Shown piece by piece: positions 21,635 to 30,127 of a DNA stretch of 64,000 bases; position 1 is the stretch's first letter; each line of letters starts with the position of its first letter. The stretch comes from Novosphingobium kaempferiae (GTDB taxonomy: Bacteria; Pseudomonadota; Alphaproteobacteria; Sphingomonadales; Sphingomonadaceae): positions 1,922,001-1,986,000 of the forward strand of contig NZ_CP089301.1 in NCBI RefSeq assembly GCF_021227995.1. Direction: 5' to 3'. The notes beneath the pieces were generated by a model. It searched no databases and was not told the DNA's origin. It was given only the letters and a program-made list of their open reading frames with translations. The position numbers and the translations under genes are program-made.

Positions 21635-22363
21635 TCAGCCCGGGCGGTCCTCCTCCCAGGTGCAGTCCCTGATCTCGATGCCGAGTTCCTCGACCAGCGC
21701 CCTCATGCCGAGCACATCGAACAGCACCTCGCCCTCGCCGATACGGCGGCGGAACTCGACTTCCTTGGCGGCGCGGGCCTCGGCATTGGTGACGGCGAGT
21801 TCCAGCAGCGTCTTGGGGATCACCAGCACCCCGTCCGAATCGCCGACGATGACGTCTCCCGGTTCCACCAGCACGCCATCGACCACCAGCGGCACGTTGA
21901 CCGCCGCCGGGCCGCGCTTTTTAGGATGCTCGACGGAGACCGCCGTCGACCATACGGGAAAGCCCAGTTCCCGGATCGCATCGACATCGCGCGTGGCGCC
22001 GTGGACGACAGTGCCGACGAGCCCCTTCTTCTTCGCAAACGTGCAGGCCACGTCGCCCCAGAGCGCGCCCTGATGCCCGCCGCCGTTGGTCAGCACCAGC
22101 ACATCGCCCGCCTGCGCCGTGTAAAGCGCGGCGTGGATGGCGAGGTTGTCGCCCGGGAAGTTCCACGCCGTCACCGCTGGGCCGCAGACTTTCTGGGCGG
22201 GAGCGATCGGGATCATGGCGGGGCTCATCAGGCACATGCGACCCGCGATCTCGCCCAATCCCTCATGGAGATCGGCGATGCCGAACTTCGCGGCACGTTC
22301 CAGCAGCGCCGGGTCGGGGCGATCGATCCTTGCGTAGATCACGGATTTGACGGGAACGGTCAC
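21635..22363 (-). CDS. RraA/HMG-CHA aldolase family protein
   Basis: A 242-residue member of the RraA-like fold shared by ribonuclease inhibitors and class II pyruvate aldolases (LigK/GalC). Key text: NFPGDNLAIHAALYTAQAGD, TNGGGHQGALWGDVACTFAK and GTVVHGATRDVDAIRELGFP with the Arg-Asp pair used to bind substrate and metal in the aldolases. Its length (RraA itself is about 160) and context favour an aldolase or decarboxylase acting on an oxaloacetate-like acid. It overlaps the 2-hydroxyacid dehydrogenase gene by 4 bases and is followed by a terminator. Exact substrate unknown. Confidence 0.83.
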   Translation of the reverse strand: MTVPVKSVIYARIDRPDPALLERAAKFGIADLHEGLGEIAGRMCLMSPAMIPIAPAQKVCGPAVTAWNFPGDNLAIHAALYTAQAGDVLVLTNGGGHQGALWGDVACTFAKKKGLVGTVVHGATRDVDAIRELGFPVWSTAVSVEHPKKRGPAAVNVPLVVDGVLVEPGDVIVGDSDGVLVIPKTLLELAVTNAEARAAKEVEFRRRIGEGEVLFDVLGMRALVEELGIEIRDCTWEEDRPG

Positions 22364-23304
22364 GACAGAACCTCCGGATTGAGCAGGGTTGCGGGCACTT
22401 CGCCCCGGCTGATGGCGTCGATCACGGCGGCGACGTGAAGCGCCATGTCCTTCATCCCGGCCTCGGTGACGCCCGCGACGTGGGGCGAGAGCAGGCAGTT
22501 TGAGAGGCCGAACAGCGGATGATCGGAGGCTGGCGGTTCGTCCTCGAACACGTCGATGCCCGCGCCCGCGATCTGGCCGACGCGCAAGGCTTCCGCCAGC
22601 GCGGCTTCGTTGACGATGCCCCCGCGCGAGCAGTTCACCAGCAGCGCGTGCGGCCGCATCATGCCCAGTTCCACGGTATCGATAAGGTTGCGCGTGGTGT
22701 CGGTCAGCGGCGTATGGATGGATACGATATCGCAGCCAAGCACGCCCGCGAGGTCCGCTGGCTCCACCCCGGCGGCACGCACCTCCGCGTCCGGCACCAC
22801 CGGATCATAGGCCAGAACTTCGCACCCAAAGCCGAGGGCGCAGATCTTCGCGACCTGCCGGGCGATCCGGCCGAACCCGATCAGGCCCACCCGCGCGCCG
22901 GTCAGATCGCCGAGCCGGATGCCCCAGCGCTCGTCCCAGCGGCCTTCTCGAACAAGCGAATCCATGTCGCGCGTGCGGCGCAAAAGGCCGAGCATCAGGG
23001 AAACCGCGCCCTCCGCCACCGCCGTCGAGTTGTTGCCGCCCGGCGTGTTGGCGACCATCACGCCCTGCGCCGTGGCAGCGGGAATGGCGATGTTGTCCAC
23101 CCCCGCGCCGTGCTTCACGATAGCCTTGAGGCGCGGCATCGCGCCAAAGATTTCGGGACCGAGCGGGCTCGTGCGGATCACGATCACGCTCGCTTCCGCC
23201 ACCCGCGGATCATCCAGCCCGATCACGTCATGCGCCGAGGCGATACCTTCGACCCCGACAGGATGGATTGGATCGATTATGCAGACGAGTTCGCGGGAAC
23301 TCAC
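22360..23304 (-). CDS. D-2-hydroxyacid dehydrogenase (SerA-like)
   Basis: A 314-residue NAD-dependent dehydrogenase. The cofactor motif GLIGFGRIARQVAKI is near residue 140; catalytic Arg is in NCSRGGIVNEAAL, Glu in DVFEDEPPASDHPLF and His in LLSPHVAGVTEAG. No ACT domain, so not the serine-pathway SerA; more likely a catabolic hydroxyacid oxidoreductase. It overlaps the aldolase-like gene and is divergent from the SMP-30 gene at 23475, suggesting one inducible pathway for a sugar acid or hydroxy acid. Confidence 0.9.
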   Translation of the reverse strand: MSSRELVCIIDPIHPVGVEGIASAHDVIGLDDPRVAEASVIVIRTSPLGPEIFGAMPRLKAIVKHGAGVDNIAIPAATAQGVMVANTPGGNNSTAVAEGAVSLMLGLLRRTRDMDSLVREGRWDERWGIRLGDLTGARVGLIGFGRIARQVAKICALGFGCEVLAYDPVVPDAEVRAAGVEPADLAGVLGCDIVSIHTPLTDTTRNLIDTVELGMMRPHALLVNCSRGGIVNEAALAEALRVGQIAGAGIDVFEDEPPASDHPLFGLSNCLLSPHVAGVTEAGMKDMALHVAAVIDAISRGEVPATLLNPEVLS

Positions 23305-23474
23305 GGGGATTCCTCTCCTTTTTGCCCGTGATGTATACCATCGAGGCGGATTTGCTGAGTGTGGTGGTGAAAGCTCTTTGCGGGGCGGTCAAGGCGTAAT
23401 AAGCGTTCGGGCAGACAACATGTATCCGATCCGGGCCTTTGCCGTCCGGGCGATCAATCGAGAGGACGCCTGCG

Positions 23475-24398
23475 ATGTTCGCCGCCCCGCCCGCCGTCAC
23501 GGCCGAAGTGTTCTGCCGCATCCCCGATCGCTTCCGCCGCTTCGGCGAGACGACCGAGTGGGCGCAGGTCCAGCTTCACGGCGCCGCAGCGCCGGTGTTC
23601 CTGGAGGGGCCGGTGTTCGACGCGGCGGGCAACCTGTGGGTGACGGACATCCCCTGGGGTCGCCTGTTCCGCATCAGCCCCGACGGGACGTGCGAGGTCG
23701 GCTTCGAATACGACGGCCAGCCCAACGGCATGAAGTTCCTCAGCGACGGCCGCCTGCTGGTGGCGGACCACCACAAGGGCATGGTCATCTGCGACCCCGC
23801 CACCGGCAGGTCGGAACCGTGGTTCGAGCGCTACCTCCTGGAGCCCTTCCTCGGCTGCAACGACCTGACGATCGCGAGGAACGGCGACATCTGGTTCACC
23901 GACCAGGGCCAGTCGGGCTGGCACAATCCCAACGGCCGCCTGTTCCGCGTCCGCGCCGGGACCGGACGGCTGGAACTCATGCTGGACCGGATCCCCAGCC
24001 CCAACGGCCTCGTGCTCAACAATGCGGAGACCGCGCTCTACCTCGCCGTCACCCGCGCCAATGCCGTGTGGCGCTGCCCGCTCGTCAATAACGGCGAGGT
24101 GATCTCCAAGGTCGGCACCTACATCCAGCTTTCCGGCGGCTCCGGGCCGGACGGGCTGACGATCGACGCTAACGACAACCTCGTCGTCTGCCACGTCGGC
24201 TTCGGGGCGGTGTGGCTGTTCTCCGACCGGGGCGAGCCGATGCTGCGGATCGACGTGCCCGAAGGCCGCTACACCACCAATGCGGCCTACGGCGGGCCGG
24301 ACAACAAGTGGCTGTTCTTCACCGAATCCAGCACCGGCACGGTCTACAAGGTGGAGATGCCGGTGCCCGGGCGGGAGATTTTCGAGGCCCGGATCTAG
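23475..24398 (+). CDS. SMP-30/gluconolactonase/LRE family protein
   Basis: A 307-residue six-bladed beta-propeller lactonase family member. Repeated blade text includes LEGPVFDAAGNLWVTDIPWG, DGRLLVADHHKGMVICDPAT, GCNDLTIARNGDIWFTDQGQ and PNGLVLNNAETALYLAVTRA, with the metal ligands (Glu in the first blade, Asn and Asp later) in the expected places. It probably hydrolyses a sugar lactone. The ATG at 23475 with GAGAGGAC upstream is used; the longer in-frame start at 23439 is weaker. It is divergent from the hydroxyacid dehydrogenase pair and followed by a composite inverted repeat. Confidence 0.9.
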   Translation: MFAAPPAVTAEVFCRIPDRFRRFGETTEWAQVQLHGAAAPVFLEGPVFDAAGNLWVTDIPWGRLFRISPDGTCEVGFEYDGQPNGMKFLSDGRLLVADHHKGMVICDPATGRSEPWFERYLLEPFLGCNDLTIARNGDIWFTDQGQSGWHNPNGRLFRVRAGTGRLELMLDRIPSPNGLVLNNAETALYLAVTRANAVWRCPLVNNGEVISKVGTYIQLSGGSGPDGLTIDANDNLVVCHVGFGAVWLFSDRGEPMLRIDVPEGRYTTNAAYGGPDNKWLFFTESSTGTVYKVEMPVPGREIFEARI

Positions 24399-24400
24399 TT

Positions 24401-24525
24401 CCTCCCCGAGCTTGTCTCGGGGAGGGGGACCGCCGCCGCAGGCGGTGGTGGAGGGGGAGAAGGCGCGCAATTCCCCCTCCGTCAGCCCTTCGGGCTGCCA
24501 CCTCCCCGAGACAAGCTCGGGGAGG
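24401..24525. repeat. Composite inverted repeat with inner hairpins
   Basis: The 25-base unit CCTCCCCGAGCTTGTCTCGG+GGAGG at 24401-24425 is itself nearly palindromic and recurs, inverted in its loop, at 24501-24525. Between them lie two more hairpins (CCGCCGCCGCAGGCGGTGG and CAGCCCTTCGGGCTG). It fills the whole gap between the convergent SMP-30 and GlcG-like genes, and may serve as a two-way terminator. This type of repeat is familiar from sphingomonad genomes. Confidence 0.85.
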
Positions 24526-24533
24526 AATCGAGG

Positions 24534-24953
24534 TCAGCCTGCGACCAGCCCTGCCGCAGCGATGCCTGCAAAGGCCGCTTCCTCGTCCTTGTCGGACAGG
24601 TCGCCGCTGACGCCGACCGCGCCCAGCAGCGCCCCCGCCGCATCGCGCACCAGCACGCCGCCCGCCGCCGGGATCAGCTTGCCGTGCCACGCGGCCGAGA
24701 GCGCGGCCATGAACTGCGGGCGTTCCGCCGCCATGTCGCCCAGCTTGCGGCTCGACACGCCCATCGCCAGCGCGCCCGCGGCCTTGCCTGCCGCCACATC
24801 CGGGCGACCGTAGCCCGAGCCGTCCTCGCGCTCCATGGCGACGAGATGCCCGCCCGCGTCCAGCACCACGACGGTGAGCGGGTTGAGCGCCATCTCCCGG
24901 CCCTTGGCGCGGGTTGCGGCAACGAGGGTGCGGGACTGGTCGAGGGTAATCAT
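24534..24953 (-). CDS. GlcG/HbpS family (DUF336) protein
   Basis: A 139-residue heme-degrading/HbpS-like domain: TLVAATRAKGREMALNPLTV, VVLDAGGHLVAMEREDGSGY and GGVLVRDAAGALLGAVGVSG. Members occur beside oxidoreductase, aldolase and transport genes in many catabolic clusters, and some bind heme or cobalamin. Convergent with SMP-30 across the composite repeat, and downstream of the GntR gene on the same strand. Its job in the pathway is not known. Confidence 0.87.
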   Translation of the reverse strand: MITLDQSRTLVAATRAKGREMALNPLTVVVLDAGGHLVAMEREDGSGYGRPDVAAGKAAGALAMGVSSRKLGDMAAERPQFMAALSAAWHGKLIPAAGGVLVRDAAGALLGAVGVSGDLSDKDEEAAFAGIAAAGLVAG

Positions 24954-25050
24954 CTGCGCAGGTTCTCCTGAAACGATGGGCGAACCTTGGGGAAGGCAGA
25001 GGCTTCCTAGCCCGCCCTCGCCGCCTTTCGCAAGCGCTTGCCACGCCGCA

Positions 25051-25764
25051 TCACTCGGCAGCGAGAGGCATCGCCCCGTCGTTCAACAGGTGGCCATAGC
25101 GGACGAGACCAGTCCGCGTCCGCCGGATGTGCATCACCAGCGCCGCTTGTGCCGTCTCCACCTCGCGCTTGGCGATGGCATCGTAGAGGAGCTGATGTTC
25201 AAGGTCGTGCGTCCGCCCGCCCTCGCCTTTCGCGCCCGGCACCGCGTTACCCATCGCCAGCTTCATGTAGGCACGGCGGTAGCTCTGCGTGGTGTCCCAC
25301 ACCCGCTCGACGATCTGCGCCAGCAGCGGCGTCGAGTGGCGGCGGTAGGTGATCCAGTGGAACTCGCGCCCGAGCGCGATGGCCTCGTCGATGTCGCTCG
25401 TTTGCTCATTCCGCTCCATGACAGCGCGCAGGTCGGCAAGGTCGGCGTCGGTCAGGTGCGGCACGCTGTCGGCCAGCAGCAGCGGTTCGATCCGCTCGCG
25501 GATCTCGTAGGACACCTCGAGGTCGCGGCGGGTCAGGCTGGTGACGCGCGCACCCGCATTGGCCCGCATGGTGACGAGGCCGCGCGCCTCGAGGATGCGC
25601 AGCGCGTCGCGCACCGGAATGCGGCTGGTGGCGAGTTCGTCCGCCAGTTCGTCCTGCTTGATGCGGGCGCCGGGTGGCAGTGCGCCCGATAGGATACGCT
25701 CGGCGAGGATATCGGCGACGCGCTGACTGGCAACGCCCTGGGGTACGGTAAGGTCTCTGGTCAT
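25051..25764 (-). CDS. GntR-family regulator, FadR/FCD type
   Basis: A 237-residue repressor. The winged helix is at residues about 10-75 (RVADILAERILSGALPPGAR, then DELADELATSRIPVRDALRI), followed by an all-helical FCD effector domain with the metal/ligand residues in EFHWITYRRHSTPL and HDLEHQLLYDAI. The ATG at 25764 is favoured; a longer in-frame start at 25860 adds sequence unlike the family. It probably governs the aldolase, dehydrogenase, SMP-30 and GlcG genes next to it. Confidence 0.9.
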   Translation of the reverse strand: MTRDLTVPQGVASQRVADILAERILSGALPPGARIKQDELADELATSRIPVRDALRILEARGLVTMRANAGARVTSLTRRDLEVSYEIRERIEPLLLADSVPHLTDADLADLRAVMERNEQTSDIDEAIALGREFHWITYRRHSTPLLAQIVERVWDTTQSYRRAYMKLAMGNAVPGAKGEGGRTHDLEHQLLYDAIAKREVETAQAALVMHIRRTRTGLVRYGHLLNDGAMPLAAE

Positions 25765-25942
25765 GGCGTCGCTTTGTTTTGGATACGATCGAGAGGCATA
25801 GACCGTTCCGAACGGCGCGCAAAGGGGTACTGAACTGAACCTAGCGGCACCTACGGGCACCTAAAGGCGCCTGGCGGGCCTTTACGGGTGCCTGCGAAGT
25901 GTCGGCGCGGGGGATATCGGAAGGCCGTCAGGTTCCGCCTGA

Positions 25943-26110
25943 CCCTTCGACAAGCTCAGGGTGAGCGGAAACAACCTGCCTTCACCCTCCCCCCTTTCGT
26001 CATTGCGAGCGCAGCGAAGCAATCCGGCGTTACGCGATGCCGCTGGATTGCTTCGCTGCGCTCGCAATGACGAAGACCTTGAAACCCCGCTCAGGCTGAG
26101 CTTGTCGAAG
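25943..26110. repeat. Outer inverted repeat enclosing palindrome copy 2
   Basis: CTTCGACAAGCTCAG-type text at 25943-25968 recurs inverted at 26087-26110 (CTGAGCTTGTCGAAG), enclosing REP-like copy 2. The arms are similar but not identical. This nested arrangement sits in the gap between the GntR gene and the GNAT-nitrilase gene. Confidence 0.75.
25999..26071. repeat. REP-like palindrome, copy 2
   Basis: Inverted arms starting GTCATTGCGAGCGCAGCGAA and ending in the reverse complement, with about 17 bases between. Same family as copies at 16661 and 28159. One base differs between the two arms near the loop (AATCCG versus CGGATT replaced by TGGATT). Confidence 0.9.
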
Positions 26111-26145
26111 CCCCGCCGGCAGGGCGCGCCTAAAGACAGCCAGCG

Positions 26146-26165
26146 GTCCCGGCCTTCGCCGGGAC
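26146..26165 (-). terminator. Stem-loop after GNAT-nitrilase gene
   Basis: A perfect 8-base stem GTCCCGGC/GCCGGGAC with a four-base loop, 8 bases beyond the stop at 26173. The T-run on the minus-strand side is weak, so it may be a terminator or another dispersed palindrome. Confidence 0.5.
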
Positions 26166-26172
26166 GACGCAC

Positions 26173-27732
26173 TCAGTGCTGGGCCCACTCCACGCGATAG
26201 AGATCGAACCGGCGGTCCTTGAGGTTTTGCACCGCGCCGGACTGGCGCGCGGTAAGCAGGGCGTCGAGGCTGAGGTCGGAGATCGCGATCGTCTCCGTAT
26301 TCGGCGCGGTGTCCGCCGCCACGCCGTCGCGGGCGAAGGGGAAGTCGCTGGGCGTCAGGATCGCGCTTTCGGCGTAGTGGACGTCCATGTTCTCGACGTT
26401 GGGCAGGTTGCCGACTACGCCGGAGGTGACGACGTAGCACTGGTTCTCCACCGCGCGGGCCTGCGCGCAGTAGCGCACGCGCAGGTAACCGCGCCGCTCG
26501 TCGGTGCAGAACGGCACGAACAGCATCAGCGCGCCCTGGTTGACGAGGTGGCGCGCCAGTTCGGGGAACTCGCTGTCGTAGCAGATCATCACCCCGATCG
26601 GGCCGCAATCGGTGGGGATCACGTTGGCGCCGAAGCCGCCCTTGATGTTCCACCAGCGCCGTTCGGAGGGCGTGGGATGCAGCTTCTGCGTCTCGTGCAC
26701 CGCACCGTCGCGCAGGAAGGTATAGGCGATGTTGCGGATTTCGCTCTTGCCGCCGCCCAGCTTGACGCGGGTAGGGTGCGAGCCGCCGATGATGTTGATG
26801 TTGTAGCTGACCGCCATGCGCTGCATGAATTCCACGAAGCGCTCGGTATATTCGGCGATCTTCTCGATCGCGGCGGCGGGCTCCAGCTTGCTTTCCTCGA
26901 TGGAGAGCAGTTCCAGCGTGAACAGTTCGGGGAACACCACGAAGTCGCTCTCGTAGTCCGCCGCGACGTCGATCCAGTATTCCACCTGAGCCTCGAACTC
27001 GTCGATGGTCTCGATCTTGCGCATCTGGAATTGGACGGTCGCGACGCGCACGCTGGAGGGGACGCGCTCCTTGAGGCCGGGCACCGCCTTGCCGGTGTCG
27101 CGCGGAGCGAGCGGGTTGGTCCAGTACATCAGCACGGCGTTGCCGCCGCTCTCGCGGTCGGTGGGGATATAGTCCGGCAGGATGCCGCGCGGCTCGTAGC
27201 CCTCGTTCATCTGGAAGTTGATGACCTGATCGCGGATCTTCTTGTCCTTCACCGCCTGCACGTAGTCTGCGGGATCGGGATACGTGCGCTTGCGGCGGAA
27301 GTAGCCGGGCATGCGGCCTGCGAAGGCGATGCCCTTCAGCTCGAAATACTGGCAGACCTCGCGCCGCTTGCGATAGAGGCGCTGGCCGATGCGCAGGCGG
27401 CGGTAGTCCGGATCCACCACCACCTCGAACCCGTAGAGCACGTCGCCCTCGGGCGCGGGCGGGCGCCCGTAGCCGCCGTTGCTGATCTCTTCCCAGGTAT
27501 GCGGCTTGAACGCGAGGTCGGAGGTGACGATCATCGTCGCGCAGTGGCCGACGACCCTGCCTTCGTATTCGGCGACGAACTGGCCTTCGGGGAAGTTGAT
27601 GACCTGACCCCGAATTTCCGCCCGGGTGAAGGCGTCGGCCTTGCCGTAGACCTTGACGGAAAGGCGGGCGATGGCGGGGGCGTCGCCGACGGTGGCCTGG
27701 CGAATGACGAGCTTGGCTTTGGTCTGGTCCAT
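26173..27732 (-). CDS. GNAT acetyltransferase-nitrilase (C-N hydrolase) fusion
   Basis: A 519-residue two-domain protein. Residues about 7-215 form a GNAT fold (IRQATVGDAPAIARLSVKVY, VVDPDYRRLRIGQRLYRKRR as the acetyl-CoA loop). Residues about 228-515 form a carbon-nitrogen hydrolase with the Glu-Lys-Cys triad: FPELFTLELL, QKLHPTPSERRWW and GVMICYDSEFPELARHL. Same fusion as B. subtilis YhcX-like proteins. Likely amidase and acyltransferase steps on one small molecule, but no substrate is established. It stands alone, flanked by palindromes. Confidence 0.92.
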   Translation of the reverse strand: MDQTKAKLVIRQATVGDAPAIARLSVKVYGKADAFTRAEIRGQVINFPEGQFVAEYEGRVVGHCATMIVTSDLAFKPHTWEEISNGGYGRPPAPEGDVLYGFEVVVDPDYRRLRIGQRLYRKRREVCQYFELKGIAFAGRMPGYFRRKRTYPDPADYVQAVKDKKIRDQVINFQMNEGYEPRGILPDYIPTDRESGGNAVLMYWTNPLAPRDTGKAVPGLKERVPSSVRVATVQFQMRKIETIDEFEAQVEYWIDVAADYESDFVVFPELFTLELLSIEESKLEPAAAIEKIAEYTERFVEFMQRMAVSYNINIIGGSHPTRVKLGGGKSEIRNIAYTFLRDGAVHETQKLHPTPSERRWWNIKGGFGANVIPTDCGPIGVMICYDSEFPELARHLVNQGALMLFVPFCTDERRGYLRVRYCAQARAVENQCYVVTSGVVGNLPNVENMDVHYAESAILTPSDFPFARDGVAADTAPNTETIAISDLSLDALLTARQSGAVQNLKDRRFDLYRVEWAQH

Positions 27733-27862
27733 GAGGGGCCTATTACGCGCTCCGGCCCCGATGGTTCCAGTCCGTAATGATATTGACCGGACTCGGTTTT
27801 TCTCATTAAGCCGGGATACAAGCGGGCGCGGCGCCGTTGTTCTCCATGGAAGGAGACATCAC

Positions 27863-28135
27863 ATGAGCGCTACTCTCTTCGCCCTCGCCCTGTTCGCCTG
27901 TTCGGACGACGGTACGGCCTGCCAGCGCCTCGACACTCCGGTCCAGACTTACAGCGACCGGACCCAGTGCGATGCCCGCCTCGACGATGCGCTGGACACC
28001 GAAGCCGCGCGCAAGGCCGAGGCTCCGACCGTCTATGCGCAGTGCCTGTCGAGCCGCCAGATGGCCTCCATCGGCAAGGGCACGATAGACCTGACCCGCG
28101 TCAACGGCGCACGCTTCGCCTCGGCGGGTTACTAG
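27863..28135 (+). CDS. Small hypothetical protein
   Basis: A 90-residue protein behind an excellent ribosome site (AAGGAGA, 6 bases before ATG). The N-terminus is hydrophobic (MSATLFALALFACSDDG), possibly a signal or lipoprotein-like start. It has four Cys (DGTACQRL, RTQCDARL, VYAQCLSS) and otherwise no motif I recognise. The reading frame and spacing look genuine. Function unknown. Confidence 0.65.
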   Translation: MSATLFALALFACSDDGTACQRLDTPVQTYSDRTQCDARLDDALDTEAARKAEAPTVYAQCLSSRQMASIGKGTIDLTRVNGARFASAGY

Positions 28136-28158
28136 GCAAGTCTCTTCAACCAAACCTC

Positions 28159-28231
28159 GTCATTGCGAGCGCAGCGAAGCAATCCAAGGTCGGCCCACAT
28201 CGCTGGATTGCTTCGCTGCGCTCGCAATGAC
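28159..28231. repeat. REP-like palindrome, copy 3
   Basis: Same inverted arms as copy 2 (GTCATTGCGAGCGCAGCGAA and complement), with a 17-base centre of different sequence. It lies between the convergent ends of the 90-residue gene and queF. Confidence 0.9.
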
Positions 28232-28240
28232 GAAGCGTAC

Positions 28241-28708
28241 TCAGCCCCGGCCGCGGTAGCCCGGCACGCCCTGATCGGGCACCCACAGGCCTGCGGGCGG
28301 CGCATCGGACTGCCAGAACACGTCGATGGGAATGCCGCCGCGCGGATACCAGTAGCCGCCGATGCGCAGCCAGCGGGGCTTCATCTCGTCGAACAGGCGC
28401 TGGCCGATGCCGACCGTCACGTCCTCGTGGAAGCCGTTGTGGTTGCGGAAAGAGCCGAGGAACAGCTTGAGGCTCTTCGATTCGACGATCGTCTCGCCCG
28501 GCGCATAGTCGATGACGAGATGCGCGAAGTCGGGCTGTCCGGTGACCGGGCACAGCGAGGTGAACTCCGGCGCGGCGAAGCGAACAAGATAGAGCGAGCC
28601 GGTGCGCGGGTTGGGTACGTAGTCGAGGACCGCCTGCTCGGGCGATGCGGGTAGTGCGCTCTGCTGGCCGAGATGCAGCGGAGTCGCGGGCTTGGAAGTG
28701 TCGTTCAT
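28241..28708 (-). CDS. queF: NADPH-dependent 7-cyano-7-deazaguanine reductase
   Basis: A 155-residue T-fold enzyme that reduces preQ0 to preQ1 in queuosine biosynthesis. The catalytic Cys and following residues read [20 protein letters not shown], the Glu is in [20 protein letters not shown], and the C-terminus [17 protein letters not shown] is strongly conserved. Short single-domain (B. subtilis) type. Start chosen at 28708; an in-frame ATG at 28720 is possible. No other que genes are nearby. Confidence 0.95.
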   Translation of the reverse strand: MNDTSKPATPLHLGQQSALPASPEQAVLDYVPNPRTGSLYLVRFAAPEFTSLCPVTGQPDFAHLVIDYAPGETIVESKSLKLFLGSFRNHNGFHEDVTVGIGQRLFDEMKPRWLRIGGYWYPRGGIPIDVFWQSDAPPAGLWVPDQGVPGYRGRG

Positions 28709-28840
28709 GCCTTCGGCCATGCCTCCATTGACCCGTCCGCGCAAGAGCGCTGCCATGCAACGGCCTGTCGCGGGCTTGTGCTGCGCGCTGGAGGCATTAA
28801 CGAGCCATTCACAACGCATCGGGCGAAAGCCGAAGGGACC

Positions 28841-30061
28841 ATGAGGGGCAAGCTTTCCATCTTCGCAGGCGCGGGCACGACCGCGCTCATCCTGTCCGCA
28901 ACCGCTCCGGCGGCGGCGCAGTCCGCCAATACGTGGAGCCTGCCGGACCCCAGCGCGACGCCGACCGGCCAGCGCGCGCAGGGACCGGTGGACGCGCAGA
29001 ACCCCGTCGTGCGCCCCAGCACGTCCGCGCCGGAGCCGGTGCCGACGATAGCCCCTCCGCCGCCGACCGTCCGGCCCATGCCGGTCCCGAGCGCGACTGC
29101 GACGCCCTCACCCCGCCCGACGCCGCGCGCCACCCCGACCGCAGCGCCGAGTACCGCCCCGGTCACTCCGCGCGCGACGGCGACGCCCACGCCGGAACCC
29201 ACGGCGAGCACGCCCGTCCAAACCGCCCCCTCGCCAAGCGCATCGCCCGTGCCCGAGGCGGCCGCGCCTGTACCGACGCCAGCCCCGTCAGCCGCACCCA
29301 TTCTCGAACCCGCATCCACCGATACCGCCTGGCCGACATGGTGGTGGGCCGCGCCGATGGCTCTGGTGGCCGCCATCGGGGGCGTCGTCGCCCTCACGCG
29401 CCGCCGTTCCCGCCCCGATCAGGTCGAATGGGAGGCCGAGGAAGCCGCCCCCGTCGCCGCACCGGTGCCGCAGCCGAGCTTCGCGCCGCCGCCTCCCCCG
29501 CCTGCGCCCGTGCCCCAACCCGCCCCGGTCGCAAGCGCACCCTCGCCCACCGGGCCGGAACTCGCGTTCGAGCCGGTCGGCCTGCGCCTCTCGCTGGTCT
29601 ACGCCACGCTGCAGTACCGCCTGACCGTCACCGCCACGGCGCCGATGGAAGCGGGCCACCTGCTCGGCGACATGATCGGCGCGCACGGATCGATCCCGCC
29701 CGAGGAGCAACTCGCCCCCGCCATCGAGAACCTGACGCCGCTCAAGCCGGTGCCCGCGCTGGCCGCCGGGGAGAGCGCCACGATTTCGGGCGAAATCCTG
29801 CTGCCGCTGAACGCCATCACACCCGTGCGCCAGAACAGCGCCTCGCTGTTCGTGCCGCTGGTGCGCCTGTGCCTCGTGTCGAGCGTCGCCAGCCCGGCGG
29901 TCCGCCGCGTCTACACCGTCGGCACCGCCGGAAGCGCTGCGCTCACCCCGCTGCGCCTCGATGTCGGCCCGGGCGAGCATCGTACCCTTGCCGCCCGCGA
30001 GGTGGAGGCGGCGCGCGCCTACCCGGTGCAATCCGCCCGGTTGCAGCAGGCGGTCGGCTGA
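28841..30061 (+). CDS. Proline-rich single-pass membrane protein
   Basis: A 406-residue protein with a signal peptide ([20 protein letters not shown]), an exported Pro/Thr/Ala-rich linker to about residue 160, one membrane helix ([19 protein letters not shown]) with RRRSR after it, a second Pro-rich segment, and a conserved C-terminal beta-type domain ([20 protein letters not shown] onwards). A cytoplasmic C-domain is inferred from the positive-inside Arg cluster. Similar proteins occur in sphingomonads but I know no function. Adjacent to metC by 66 bases on the same strand. Confidence 0.75.
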   Translation: MRGKLSIFAGAGTTALILSATAPAAAQSANTWSLPDPSATPTGQRAQGPVDAQNPVVRPSTSAPEPVPTIAPPPPTVRPMPVPSATATPSPRPTPRATPTAAPSTAPVTPRATATPTPEPTASTPVQTAPSPSASPVPEAAAPVPTPAPSAAPILEPASTDTAWPTWWWAAPMALVAAIGGVVALTRRRSRPDQVEWEAEEAAPVAAPVPQPSFAPPPPPPAPVPQPAPVASAPSPTGPELAFEPVGLRLSLVYATLQYRLTVTATAPMEAGHLLGDMIGAHGSIPPEEQLAPAIENLTPLKPVPALAAGESATISGEILLPLNAITPVRQNSASLFVPLVRLCLVSSVASPAVRRVYTVGTAGSAALTPLRLDVGPGEHRTLAAREVEAARAYPVQSARLQQAVG

Positions 30062-30127
30062 CGGCTTGCCGCAAGGCCTTTCCCGAGGCCTCCCGAATGC
30101 CTAGTGTCCGCGCACCAGCAAGCGGAG

